50,153 nt of DNA from SP202 sp036339395 (GTDB lineage: Bacteria > Planctomycetota > Phycisphaerae > Phycisphaerales > SM1A02). A model generated the notes under the pieces. The model ran no database searches. It had not been told where the DNA came from and worked only from the letters and a program-made list of their open reading frames with translations. Of this stretch, positions 41,219 to 49,305 are shown piece by piece (the first letter of the stretch is position 1; every line of letters starts with the position of its first letter). Location: the NCBI GenBank assembly GCA_036339395.1, contig JAYZBD010000064.1:1-50153 (forward strand), written 5' to 3'. Position numbers and translations under genes: made by a program.

Positions 41219-41565
41219 ACATTTCCTGTGAAGAACATCGATCCGCAGTCGTACTGACTCTCAAGGGTGATTGCACCTTCGAGGACGTCGATTCGATGCG
41301 TCGATCGGTCCAGCCATTCCTTGATCGATCCGGACTTTCGCTGGTCGTGGATGGGTGCGGGCTTGAACGAATCGATTCAAAGGGTCTTGAATCGCTCCTG
41401 CAACTGTCGGATGACATCAGGGCCATGGGTGGCCGCCTCTGTCTTGCTGGATTCAGCGGGGATGCCCGCTTGGCGCTTGTCTTGACACGCCTGGAACGAC
41501 GTTTCGAACTTCGAGAAACGATCGAAGAGGCTGCACGCGCCGTTTCACTGGGAGAGGCAGCATGA
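41215..41565 (+). CDS. STAS-domain protein (anti-sigma factor antagonist-like)
   Basis: A 116-residue STAS protein of the SpoIIAA/RsbV type. The phosphorylatable serine is present in RIDSKGLESLLQL, and the hydrophobic core CTFEDVDSMRRSVQPFL fits. Such proteins bind anti-sigma factors or kinases, and are switched by phosphorylation. No anti-sigma kinase or phosphatase is encoded beside it, so its partner is unknown. It overlaps HD-GYP and ATPase genes by 4 bases each, which ties it tightly to the regulatory cassette. Confidence 0.9.
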   Translation: MNISCEEHRSAVVLTLKGDCTFEDVDSMRRSVQPFLDRSGLSLVVDGCGLERIDSKGLESLLQLSDDIRAMGGRLCLAGFSGDARLALVLTRLERRFELRETIEEAARAVSLGEAA

Positions 41566-43289
41566 AGCCCCAGGAACGAACCATGGCAACAGGGATCGGA
41601 CGCATGCCCATCGGGACGATGCTGGTTCAAAAAGGTGTCATCGATGACACCCAACTGGCTCAAGCCCTTGAACACCAGTCTGCGCAGCCGGAACACCAGC
41701 TGCTTGGCGAAGTACTTGTTGACCTGGACATGGCTTCGGAAATGGACATCGTCGAGGTCCTTGCCGACGAATATGGTGTTCCATGCATTGATCAACTCGC
41801 CCGAGTGGCCGACCCGAGAACAATCGAGGTCCTGCCTCGCTCCTTCATAGAGGAACACCAGGTTCTCCCGATGTACCTCGTCCGCTCGACATTGACGGTC
41901 GCTGTCGCAGAGCCATCGAACATCTATCTCGTCGAGGAAATATCCAGGCGAACCGGCTACGACGTACAGATCGTCGCTGCCTCCCGATCGGCCATCGAGT
42001 CGGCCATCAAGTCATGGCTGCCCGCTGCGAACATATTCGTCATCGACGACATCTACGAGGACATCGCTGAAGAGGATTTCAGCGTCATAGAACGCCAGGT
42101 AACCGAACTGGCAGATCTTGAACAGGTCGCTGGACACGGGCCGGTCGTGAAACTCGTGAATTTCATCATCTACTCCGCGGTCCAGGAAGGTGCTTCGGAC
42201 ATCCACATCGAACCAGGTGACCAGGAACTGCGTGTCCGGTACAGGGTCGATGGTCGTCTCTGGGAGAAGATCGCTCCCCCGTACAGGATGCATGCAGCCA
42301 TCACCAGCCGTATCAAGATCATGAGCAACCTCGATATCGCGGAGCGTCGAATCCCACAGGATGGAGACTTCAACGTGATGCTCGAGGGGCGGCCCATCGA
42401 TCTCCGTGTTTCAACAATGCCGGGTACATGGGGTGAGAAGACGGTCATCAGGATCATCGACAGTGAACAGAGTCGACTGGGCCTTGAACAACTGGGCTTC
42501 GATGCCGACATGCTTTCAATGTGGCAGGAAGTCATCGGACATCCCAATGGCGTGGTTCTCGTGACAGGGCCGACCGGGTCGGGCAAGTCGACGACGCTCT
42601 ACTCGGTCCTGGGTCAACTCAACGCCGACGACCAGAACATCACGACGGTCGAGGATCCGGTCGAAGCCAAGATCCCCGGAATCAACCAGTCCCAGGTCAA
42701 TGAGAAGGCGGGCTTCACCTTTTCCTCGGCGTTGCGATCGATGCTTCGCCAGGACCCGGACATCATGATGGTGGGTGAAATCCGTGATTCGGAGACGGCA
42801 TCGATCTGCATGCAGGCCGCACTCACAGGTCACCTGGTCTTCTCATCTCTGCATACGAACGATTCGCCGAGTGCAGTCACCAGGCTCTGCAACCTGGGCA
42901 TCGAACCATACCTGGTCGCTGCCACGCTTCGTGGAGTCCTGGCCCAGCGACTTATCCGGAAGATCTGTCCACATTGCAAGGCACCATGGACGCCGGAGGA
43001 TCATGCAGCTGAAGCTCTTGCCCAGGCCTGCGGAACCATCGAAGACTTTCAACGAGGCGAGGGTTGCAGTCGATGCAGGGGAACGGGGTTCGCCGGTCGG
43101 ATCGGCATGTTCGAATTGCTCGTTCCGGACGCGACGTTCCTTGATGCCATTGCCAATGCCGAGTCACTGCAGTCCCTCCGGGCAAGGCTCGAGCAGTCAA
43201 GCTTCCGAACGCTCCGTGATGACGGAATGGCGAAGGTTCGAGCAGGGCTGACGACTCCGGAGGAAGTTCTTGGGGCAACCCGCCTGTAA
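41562..43289 (+). CDS. Secretion/pilus assembly ATPase (PilB/GspE family) with MshEN domain
   Basis: A 575-residue hexameric ATPase that powers pseudopilus growth. The N-terminus (about 15-75) shows an MshEN-like c-di-GMP-binding repeat: IGTMLVQKGVIDDTQLAQAL followed after the connecting residues by LGEVLVDLDMASEMDIVEVL. Next come the N2 region, the ATPase with Walker A GPTGSGKST (Lys342), the Asp box, Walker B MVGEIRDSETA and His box, and a zinc-binding region with CPHC and CSRC. The family is more PilB/GspE than PilT. It is last but one in the operon and overlaps the STAS gene by 4 bases. Confidence 0.95.
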   Translation: MKPQERTMATGIGRMPIGTMLVQKGVIDDTQLAQALEHQSAQPEHQLLGEVLVDLDMASEMDIVEVLADEYGVPCIDQLARVADPRTIEVLPRSFIEEHQVLPMYLVRSTLTVAVAEPSNIYLVEEISRRTGYDVQIVAASRSAIESAIKSWLPAANIFVIDDIYEDIAEEDFSVIERQVTELADLEQVAGHGPVVKLVNFIIYSAVQEGASDIHIEPGDQELRVRYRVDGRLWEKIAPPYRMHAAITSRIKIMSNLDIAERRIPQDGDFNVMLEGRPIDLRVSTMPGTWGEKTVIRIIDSEQSRLGLEQLGFDADMLSMWQEVIGHPNGVVLVTGPTGSGKSTTLYSVLGQLNADDQNITTVEDPVEAKIPGINQSQVNEKAGFTFSSALRSMLRQDPDIMMVGEIRDSETASICMQAALTGHLVFSSLHTNDSPSAVTRLCNLGIEPYLVAATLRGVLAQRLIRKICPHCKAPWTPEDHAAEALAQACGTIEDFQRGEGCSRCRGTGFAGRIGMFELLVPDATFLDAIANAESLQSLRARLEQSSFRTLRDDGMAKVRAGLTTPEEVLGATRL

Positions 43290-43306
43290 ATCGAGGGAAC
43301 AGCCGC

Positions 43307-44551
43307 GTGACGATGACGACGGAATCAACCTGGACCTACTCAGCCCGAACACCGGACGGTGAATCCGTCAGCGGTTCCGTGGTTGCGGATACGGTCGAGG
43401 CGGTAGCAGATCGCCTTCGAGGCGATGGATTGTTCATCACCTCCATCGGCGAGGAATCGGGAATGGCCTGTGACACGTTCGATGCTGCCGTCGTTGTGCG
43501 TGGCATGCGTGCACGGCGAGTTTCACGTGCCGATGTCTCGGGCTTCTGCCAGCAGTTGTCAGTCATGCTTGACACGGGCGTCACGCTGCCGGAAGGACTC
43601 GAAGCTCTTGCAGGGCAGGCGAGAAGGCGTGAGTTCCGCGAGATCATTGAAACGATCCATGAACACGTCTGTGGCGGCATCAACTTTTCAGAGGCCCTGG
43701 CCAAGTGGCCCGGGGTCTTCCCACCAGTCATGGTCAATCTTGTCCGTGCCGCCGAACTCTCCGGCACCATGGCGCTCATGCTTGGTCGGATTGCCGACTA
43801 CCTCGGCAAGGAACAGCGGACCATCAGGCAGGTTCGTGGTGCATTGATCTATCCCGCATTCATGCTCGGGACGGGTTTCATGGTCGTCATCTTTCTCGTT
43901 ACCTTCATTCTTCCACGGTTTGCACGGATCTACGAAATGCGATCGGCAAGTCTCCCGGCACCAACCAGGGTCCTGATGTCGATCGGCGATTTCGCCGCAA
44001 GCGGGTACATGATCTGGGCTCCAGTGCTGATTGCACTCCTCCTGACCTTCTTCATCGGGCGTAGAACAATTGCAGGACGGACATTCCTCGATTGGCTGAA
44101 ACTCAAGCTTCCAGTGATGCGTGGAATCCACGTACATCTCTATGTCACGAGGTCGACACGAACGATGTCGACGCTGCTTTCAGCTGGCGTCAACCTCATG
44201 GATGTCATCCGCATCTGCCGCGGAGTTACTCCAAACCGGATATTCGAACGTATCTGGACAGACATGGAAGAGCATGTGCGTGACGGTCATCGCGTCGGAC
44301 TTGCATTGGAGTCCTCGCCGAACGTGCCCTCCAGCGTTGCCTCGATGGTTGCAGCAGGCGAGCGGTCTGGACGACTGCCCGAGGTGATGGAGAAGGTTGC
44401 CGATGCAAGTGAAGAGGAGTTGGATGTTGCCATCAAGCGATGCACCTCTCTTCTCGAGCCGATCATGATCGTGTTCATGGGACTCCTGGTGGGTGCCGTG
44501 GCGATCGCGCTCCTGCTGCCGATCTTCAGGATGAGCAGCATCATTCATTGA
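43307..44551 (+). CDS. Inner-membrane platform protein (PilC/GspF family)
   Basis: A 414-residue protein with the GspF/PilC architecture: a cytoplasmic helical domain (about 60-175, ending in VNLVRAAELSGTMALMLGRIADYL), membrane segments (about 180-205 and 230-255), a second copy of the helical domain (MVAAGERSGRLPEVMEKVADASEEELD) and a C-terminal membrane segment (IMIVFMGLLVGAVAIALLLPIF). The repeat of GE-x-SG-type segments is diagnostic. It starts at GTG 43307 with GAGGGAA upstream (ATG 43313 is also possible). Its end overlaps the convergent dusB by 11 bases, closing the operon. No terminator was seen at the convergence. Confidence 0.94.
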   Translation: MTMTTESTWTYSARTPDGESVSGSVVADTVEAVADRLRGDGLFITSIGEESGMACDTFDAAVVVRGMRARRVSRADVSGFCQQLSVMLDTGVTLPEGLEALAGQARRREFREIIETIHEHVCGGINFSEALAKWPGVFPPVMVNLVRAAELSGTMALMLGRIADYLGKEQRTIRQVRGALIYPAFMLGTGFMVVIFLVTFILPRFARIYEMRSASLPAPTRVLMSIGDFAASGYMIWAPVLIALLLTFFIGRRTIAGRTFLDWLKLKLPVMRGIHVHLYVTRSTRTMSTLLSAGVNLMDVIRICRGVTPNRIFERIWTDMEEHVRDGHRVGLALESSPNVPSSVASMVAAGERSGRLPEVMEKVADASEEELDVAIKRCTSLLEPIMIVFMGLLVGAVAIALLLPIFRMSSIIH

Positions 44552-45545
44552 CAATTGCAGCGGCAGGCAGGTCGACCCATGCGCGTAGCGCGCTCCGTAT
44601 GTCGACACTCGTCGTCGCAGTGCGGACAGCTTCCTTGAGCGGCTTCACATGTCCCATCGTCTTCCCATACCAGGCGATTGCACTTCGAAGTCGGTGAAGC
44701 ACCATCCGCTCATCCTGGAACTCGAGCATCAGGTCGAGGTGCCGCTCGATGATCCGGAGCTTCTCGTTGAATGTCGGGTCGGGAAGGTCGATGTCATCGA
44801 CCAGCCGGGACCGGATCTGCTCGAAGATCCATGGTCGTCGAAGGGCGCCCCGCCCGACCATGACGGCGTCACACCCCGTGGCTTCAATCATGCGAACGGC
44901 GTCATCGGCCGTACGAATATCACCATTGCCGATGACGGGTATGGATGTGACTGCAGCCTTGACTTGGGCAATTCCATCGAGGCGAACCTCTCCCCTGAAA
45001 CGCTGTTCAGTCGTTCGGCCATGCACCGTGATGGCGGCGATGCCGACGTCCTCCAGTGCCCGGGCAAGAACAGGCCCGACAATACGCTGGTCGTCCCAGC
45101 CAAGCCTGATCTTTGCGGTGACGGGTACATTGCCGGCCTTTCCCACCGCATCAATGATCGATGCTGCAAGATGAATCGTCGATTCCGGGTCACACAGCAG
45201 CATTGAACCACCGTTCTTCTTTGCAACCTTGTCCACGGGGCAGCCCATGTTGATATCGATGATGTCGGCACCATGATCCACTGCCCAGCGGGCAGCGTCC
45301 GGGAGCGGATCGTGTTGGCTGCCATACACCTGCATGCACAGGGGAGCGTCTGCTTCACAGGTTGCAGCAAGTCGCATTGCCCGTGGTGATTCCTTGAGAA
45401 GGCTGTGGCTGTTGAGCAGGTCCGTACTTGCCAGTCCGACACCGCCTTGTTCACGGCAGAGCAGCCTGAAGGGCAGATCACAATGACCCGCCATGGGGGC
45501 CAGGAAAGCGGGGGACCCTATTTGAACGGAACCTATACGCAGCAT
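44541..45545 (-). CDS. dusB: tRNA-dihydrouridine synthase (DusB-like)
   Basis: A 334-residue flavoenzyme that reduces uridines in the tRNA D-loop. I start it at ATG 45545 (MLRIGSVQIGSPAFLAPMAG), where family similarity begins; codons upstream lack similarity. Motifs: LAPMAGHCDLPFR near the N-terminus, DINMGCPVDKVAKK with the catalytic Cys, ITVHGRTTEQRFRG, and IPVIGNGDIRTADDA with GRGALRRPW in the FMN-binding part. It is convergent with the pilC-like gene and divergent from dnaK, with a 225-base gap that holds the dnaK promoter. Confidence 0.93.
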   Translation of the reverse strand: MLRIGSVQIGSPAFLAPMAGHCDLPFRLLCREQGGVGLASTDLLNSHSLLKESPRAMRLAATCEADAPLCMQVYGSQHDPLPDAARWAVDHGADIIDINMGCPVDKVAKKNGGSMLLCDPESTIHLAASIIDAVGKAGNVPVTAKIRLGWDDQRIVGPVLARALEDVGIAAITVHGRTTEQRFRGEVRLDGIAQVKAAVTSIPVIGNGDIRTADDAVRMIEATGCDAVMVGRGALRRPWIFEQIRSRLVDDIDLPDPTFNEKLRIIERHLDLMLEFQDERMVLHRLRSAIAWYGKTMGHVKPLKEAVRTATTSVDIRSALRAWVDLPAAAIVNE

Positions 45546-45685
45546 GGAGGCGATTCTAGCCCCACGAAGACGGCCATTCTGGCAGGAATCCACTCCACCG
45601 GGGCAGTATCGACTGACTGAGGCCCCCTGGATTGCTTCAGAAAGCCCCTGGGAGTCCCTGCAACACGGATCCAGGTGCCCTGTTG

Positions 45686-45702
45686 CTGGCACGATGATTG
45701 CA
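45686..45702 (+). promoter_or_regulatory. Perfect-consensus sigma-54 promoter of dnaK
   Basis: CTGGCACGATGATTGCA matches the -24/-12 consensus YTGGCACGRNNNTTGCW at every defined position, with GG-N10-GC spacing. The predicted start is near 45713, 58 bases before the dnaK ATG. An inverted pair CCTGGAT (45626) / ATCCAGG (45669) lies just upstream and could be an activator site. Sigma-54 promoters need an enhancer-binding ATPase; none is encoded in the window. Confidence 0.85.
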
Positions 45703-45712
45703 AAAGACTTCC

Positions 45713-45726
45713 GGGGCAACAGCCCC
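45713..45726 (+). other. Hairpin at predicted 5' end of the dnaK mRNA
   Basis: GGGGC, loop AACA, GCCCC. If transcription starts at about 45713 as the sigma-54 site predicts, the mRNA would begin with this stem-loop, which may protect its 5' end. Confidence 0.4.
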
Positions 45727-45770
45727 GTCATGGCCCGTGCCTGGTTGCATGGGGCAGGAAGGAGATTTGC

Positions 45771-47687
45771 ATGTCAAAGATCATCGGAATCGACCTCGGT
45801 ACGACCAACTCGGTTCTTGCTGTCATGGAGGGTGATCAGCCCAAGGTGCTGATCAACGCTGCCGGCAATCGAACCACGCCGTCCGTCATTGCCTTTACAG
45901 ACAAGACCGATCGCCTTGTAGGCGAGCCGGCTCGTCACCAGCAGGTTACGAATCCAACGAACACCATCTTCTCCATCAAGCGCTTCATGGGTCGTCGACA
46001 CGACGAAGTCCAGTCGGAGGAGAAGCTGATTCCCTACAAGATCACCGGTGGAGACAACGACCTGGTCAAGGTCGATGTGGAGGGCGTTGAATACACCCCG
46101 CCGGAACTCTCCGCGATCATTCTTCGCGAGTTCAAGCGAATGGCCGAGGAATACCTCGGCGAGTCGGTTGATCGCGCCGTGATCACGGTGCCTGCCTATT
46201 TCAACGATGCCCAGCGACAGGCGACGAAGGATGCCGGTGAAATTGCGGGATTGACCGTCGAGCGGATCATCAACGAGCCAACGGCCGCGGCGCTTGCCTA
46301 CGGTCTTGAGAAGAAGTCCAACGCCAAGATCGTCGTCTTCGACCTCGGCGGCGGTACGTTTGACGTATCCATTCTCGACATCGGTGATGGAGTCTTCGAA
46401 GTGCTTTCCACCAGTGGTGATACCCACCTTGGCGGTGATGACTTCGACCAGGTCCTGATCGATCATATCGCCGACGAATTCCGAAAGACGGAGGGCATTG
46501 ACATCCGCGAGGATCCAATGGCACTCCAGCGGCTGAAGGAAGCGTCCGAGAAAGCCAAGTGCGAGTTGTCGCAGCAGTTGGAGACCTCGGTGAACCTTCC
46601 ATTCATCACGGCAGATTCCAACGGGCCCAAGCACCTCCAGATCACGATCACTCGTGCAACATTCGAATCTCTTGCGGAGGCGCTCTTCAATCGTCTTGCC
46701 GAACCCTGTCGCACGGCGATCAAGGATGCAGGACTCGACACGTCGAGCATCTCCGACGTGGTCATGGTTGGTGGTTCAACGCGTATTCCCAAGGTCCAGG
46801 AGATTGCGAAGGAAGTCTTCGGAACCGCGGAACTCGATCGCTCTATCAACCCCGACGAGGTCGTTGCCGTTGGTGCAGCGATCCAGGGCGGTGTACTCCA
46901 GGGCGACGTCAAGGATGTCCTGCTGCTCGACGTGACTCCCCTGAGTCTCGGTGTCGAAACGCTCGGTGGCCTCATGACACGACTCATCGAGAAGAACACC
47001 ACCATTCCAACCTCGAAGAAGGAAACCTTCTCGACAGCCTCGGACAACCAGACGTCCGTGACCATCCACGTTCTCCAGGGTGAACGCGAGTTCGCCAAGG
47101 ACAACCGGACACTTGGGAAGTTCGATCTGACCGACATTCCATCTGCTCCAAGAGGAATGCCGCAGATCGAGGTCGAGTTCGCCATCGATGCCAACGGCAT
47201 CCTGAATGTTTCCGCGACCGACAAGGCCACGGGCAAGAGCCAGAACATCCAGATCACCGGTTCCTCGGGAATCGACAAGGATGAGATCGAACGGATGAAG
47301 ACCGATGCAGAGTCACATGCATCCGATGACAAGGCTCGCCGCGAGATGATTGAACTGAAAAACCAGGCCGAGCAAGTCGCCTACCAGGTTCGCTCCCAGT
47401 TGGAGGAACATGGCGACAAGGTCACGCCGGAAGTTCGTTCATCGATCGAGTCCTCCCTTTCAAATCTCGAGTCAAAACTCAAGGAGGATGACAAGGAGGC
47501 CATCGAGGCGGCGCTGAAGCAGCTCAATGACAATGCTGCTGAACTGGGCAAGGCCGTCTACGAGGCGGCGGCGCAGGAGTCACAGGCAGCGGCGGATGGT
47601 TCACCGGGACAGGGCGAAGAGCCGGATGACCAGCCCCAGGATGATGACGTCATCGATGCAGAGTATGAAGTCAAGGATGACTCCTGA
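45771..47687 (+). CDS. dnaK: Molecular chaperone DnaK (Hsp70)
   Basis: A 638-residue Hsp70, the ATP-driven folding chaperone. The start is ATG 45771 with AAGGAG 7 bases upstream. The nucleotide-binding domain opens with IGIDLGTTNSVLAV and holds VPAYFNDAQRQATKDAG, VFDLGGGTFDVSIL and VVMVGGSTRIP; the linker is DVLLLDVTPLSLG; the substrate-binding domain and a helical lid end with an acidic tail (DDVIDAEYEVKDD). Length and motifs are normal. No grpE or dnaJ is adjacent, which is unusual, so it may be one of several dnaK copies. The upstream sigma-54 promoter is perfect, and a strong terminator follows. Confidence 0.97.
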   Translation: MSKIIGIDLGTTNSVLAVMEGDQPKVLINAAGNRTTPSVIAFTDKTDRLVGEPARHQQVTNPTNTIFSIKRFMGRRHDEVQSEEKLIPYKITGGDNDLVKVDVEGVEYTPPELSAIILREFKRMAEEYLGESVDRAVITVPAYFNDAQRQATKDAGEIAGLTVERIINEPTAAALAYGLEKKSNAKIVVFDLGGGTFDVSILDIGDGVFEVLSTSGDTHLGGDDFDQVLIDHIADEFRKTEGIDIREDPMALQRLKEASEKAKCELSQQLETSVNLPFITADSNGPKHLQITITRATFESLAEALFNRLAEPCRTAIKDAGLDTSSISDVVMVGGSTRIPKVQEIAKEVFGTAELDRSINPDEVVAVGAAIQGGVLQGDVKDVLLLDVTPLSLGVETLGGLMTRLIEKNTTIPTSKKETFSTASDNQTSVTIHVLQGEREFAKDNRTLGKFDLTDIPSAPRGMPQIEVEFAIDANGILNVSATDKATGKSQNIQITGSSGIDKDEIERMKTDAESHASDDKARREMIELKNQAEQVAYQVRSQLEEHGDKVTPEVRSSIESSLSNLESKLKEDDKEAIEAALKQLNDNAAELGKAVYEAAAQESQAAADGSPGQGEEPDDQPQDDDVIDAEYEVKDDS

Positions 47688-47729
47688 CAGGCGGTGAACA
47701 CCGCCTCACCAGCGGATACACATCATGCA

Positions 47730-47760
47730 GGGGCCCACGGCACGCCGTGGGCCCCTTTTT
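47730..47760 (+). terminator. Rho-independent terminator after dnaK
   Basis: GGGGCCCACGG and CCGTGGGCCCC form a perfect 11-bp stem around CACG, followed by TTTTT. It ends the monocistronic dnaK transcript 43 bases after the stop. Confidence 0.92.
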
Positions 47761-47797
47761 GATTCATTCATGGAATCACAGCAGGTACCATGTGGGG

Positions 47798-49165
47798 ATG
47801 ACCACACTTGATTCAACGACACCGGACATGGCTGGCGCCATTGACACGTCCCGCATCGACTCGCTTCGCAACGGGTTCGATGCCAATCCCAAGTGGCGAC
47901 TTGCCCAGAACGCCGTCAGCCAGGTGACCATCGACGACGTCGCACTGGACCGATCGATCGTCACGACGACCGACTACAGCTTCTCGACGTGGCTTGATGA
48001 CTGGAAGGTGACCAACCAGAAGCAGTCGGGGCGATGCTGGATGTTCGCTGCGCTGAATCTCTTCCGTGCAGGTGCGATGAAGAGCCTCAACGTCAAGGAC
48101 TTCGAGTTCAGCCAGAACTGGACACTCTTCTGGGACAAGTTCGAACGAGCCAACTACTTCCTTGAGGCCATCATCGAGACCGGGGAGCGCGAGATCGACG
48201 ATCGCACGGTTGCCTTCCTCCTTGATCGACCTCTCGATGATGGTGGGCAGTGGAACATGTTCGTGAACCTGGTACGAAAGCACGGCCTCGTTCCCCAGTC
48301 GGCCATGCCCGAGACGGAAAGTTCCTCCTGTACCCGCCGGATGAACGCGATTCTCCTGAACGTGCTTCGTCGTGGTGCAAGGGATCTTCGACGCGGTCTT
48401 GCCAGGGGCAGTTCCATGGATGATGCCCGGGACACCAAGTCCGAGATCCTTGACCAGGTCTGGAGAATCCTCTGTGTGCACCTTGGAACACCTCCGGAGG
48501 ACTTCGACTGGCAGTGGAATGACACGGACCGTGAATACCACCGCACTGGACGCATGACGCCCCTCGAGTTCGTGGACGCCTACGTCGATCTTCCCATCGA
48601 TGACTATGTCTGCCTCGTGCATGATGCGCGGGAGACCAGCCCATTCGGCCGGACCTACACGGTTGAGCATCTCGGGAACGTGGTCGGGGGCGAGCCGGTT
48701 CGGTACCTGAACATCGAGATCGAGTTGATGAAGGAACTCGCCGTCAACGCGCTCGAGAGCGGGGAACCGGTCTGGTTCGGCTGTGACGTCGGGAAGATGT
48801 TTCGTCGTGACCTGGGATTCTGGGATGCGAAACTCTTCGACTATGAAAACCTGTACGACGTTCCATTCAATCTCACGAAGGGTGATCGACTCGAGTACCA
48901 CGAAACACTCATGACTCATGCCATGCTCTTTACCGGTGTCGATGTCATCGACGGATCACCCCGTCGCTGGCGGGTCGAGAACTCCTGGGGAGATGAGAAG
49001 GTCGGTCGCAAGGGATTCCAGGTCATGAATGATTCCTGGTTCGACGAGTACATGTTCGAGATCGCCGCGCGGAAATCGGCCCTCCCGTCCGAACTCCAGG
49101 ATGCACTTGAAACCGAGCCGATCGTGCTTCCACCCTGGGACCCGATGGGGTCCCTTGCCCACTGA
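47798..49165 (+). CDS. pepC: Aminopeptidase C/bleomycin-hydrolase-type cysteine peptidase (C1B)
   Basis: A 455-residue cytoplasmic papain-fold peptidase, about the usual length of PepC/bleomycin hydrolase. The start is ATG 47798 with GGGG just upstream; a weaker upstream GTG exists but falls in the dnaK terminator. Active site: KQSGRCWMFAALN (oxyanion Gln and nucleophile Cys), MTHAMLFTGV with His, and RVENSWGDEK with Asn. No signal peptide. It would trim N-terminal residues from peptides. It stands alone after the dnaK terminator; its own promoter is not obvious. Confidence 0.93.
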   Translation: MTTLDSTTPDMAGAIDTSRIDSLRNGFDANPKWRLAQNAVSQVTIDDVALDRSIVTTTDYSFSTWLDDWKVTNQKQSGRCWMFAALNLFRAGAMKSLNVKDFEFSQNWTLFWDKFERANYFLEAIIETGEREIDDRTVAFLLDRPLDDGGQWNMFVNLVRKHGLVPQSAMPETESSSCTRRMNAILLNVLRRGARDLRRGLARGSSMDDARDTKSEILDQVWRILCVHLGTPPEDFDWQWNDTDREYHRTGRMTPLEFVDAYVDLPIDDYVCLVHDARETSPFGRTYTVEHLGNVVGGEPVRYLNIEIELMKELAVNALESGEPVWFGCDVGKMFRRDLGFWDAKLFDYENLYDVPFNLTKGDRLEYHETLMTHAMLFTGVDVIDGSPRRWRVENSWGDEKVGRKGFQVMNDSWFDEYMFEIAARKSALPSELQDALETEPIVLPPWDPMGSLAH

Positions 49166-49305
49166 CTGGCATTTGCGGCGTTCCAGGTGTCGTGGGATTG
49201 AAATGCCTGTTTTTCATGCTGGGATTCGATAAACGACCCGGTAGCATGGTTCCTGGCGGGGTGCCTGTGCATCCCCATAGACCAGGTGGATGAGGAGAAG
49301 AGACC

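Noticed and set aside
45546..45770. CIRCE (TTAGCACTC-N9-GAGTGCTAA) upstream of dnaK
   Set aside because: I looked for it in this gap and it is absent; the only strong signal is the sigma-54 site.
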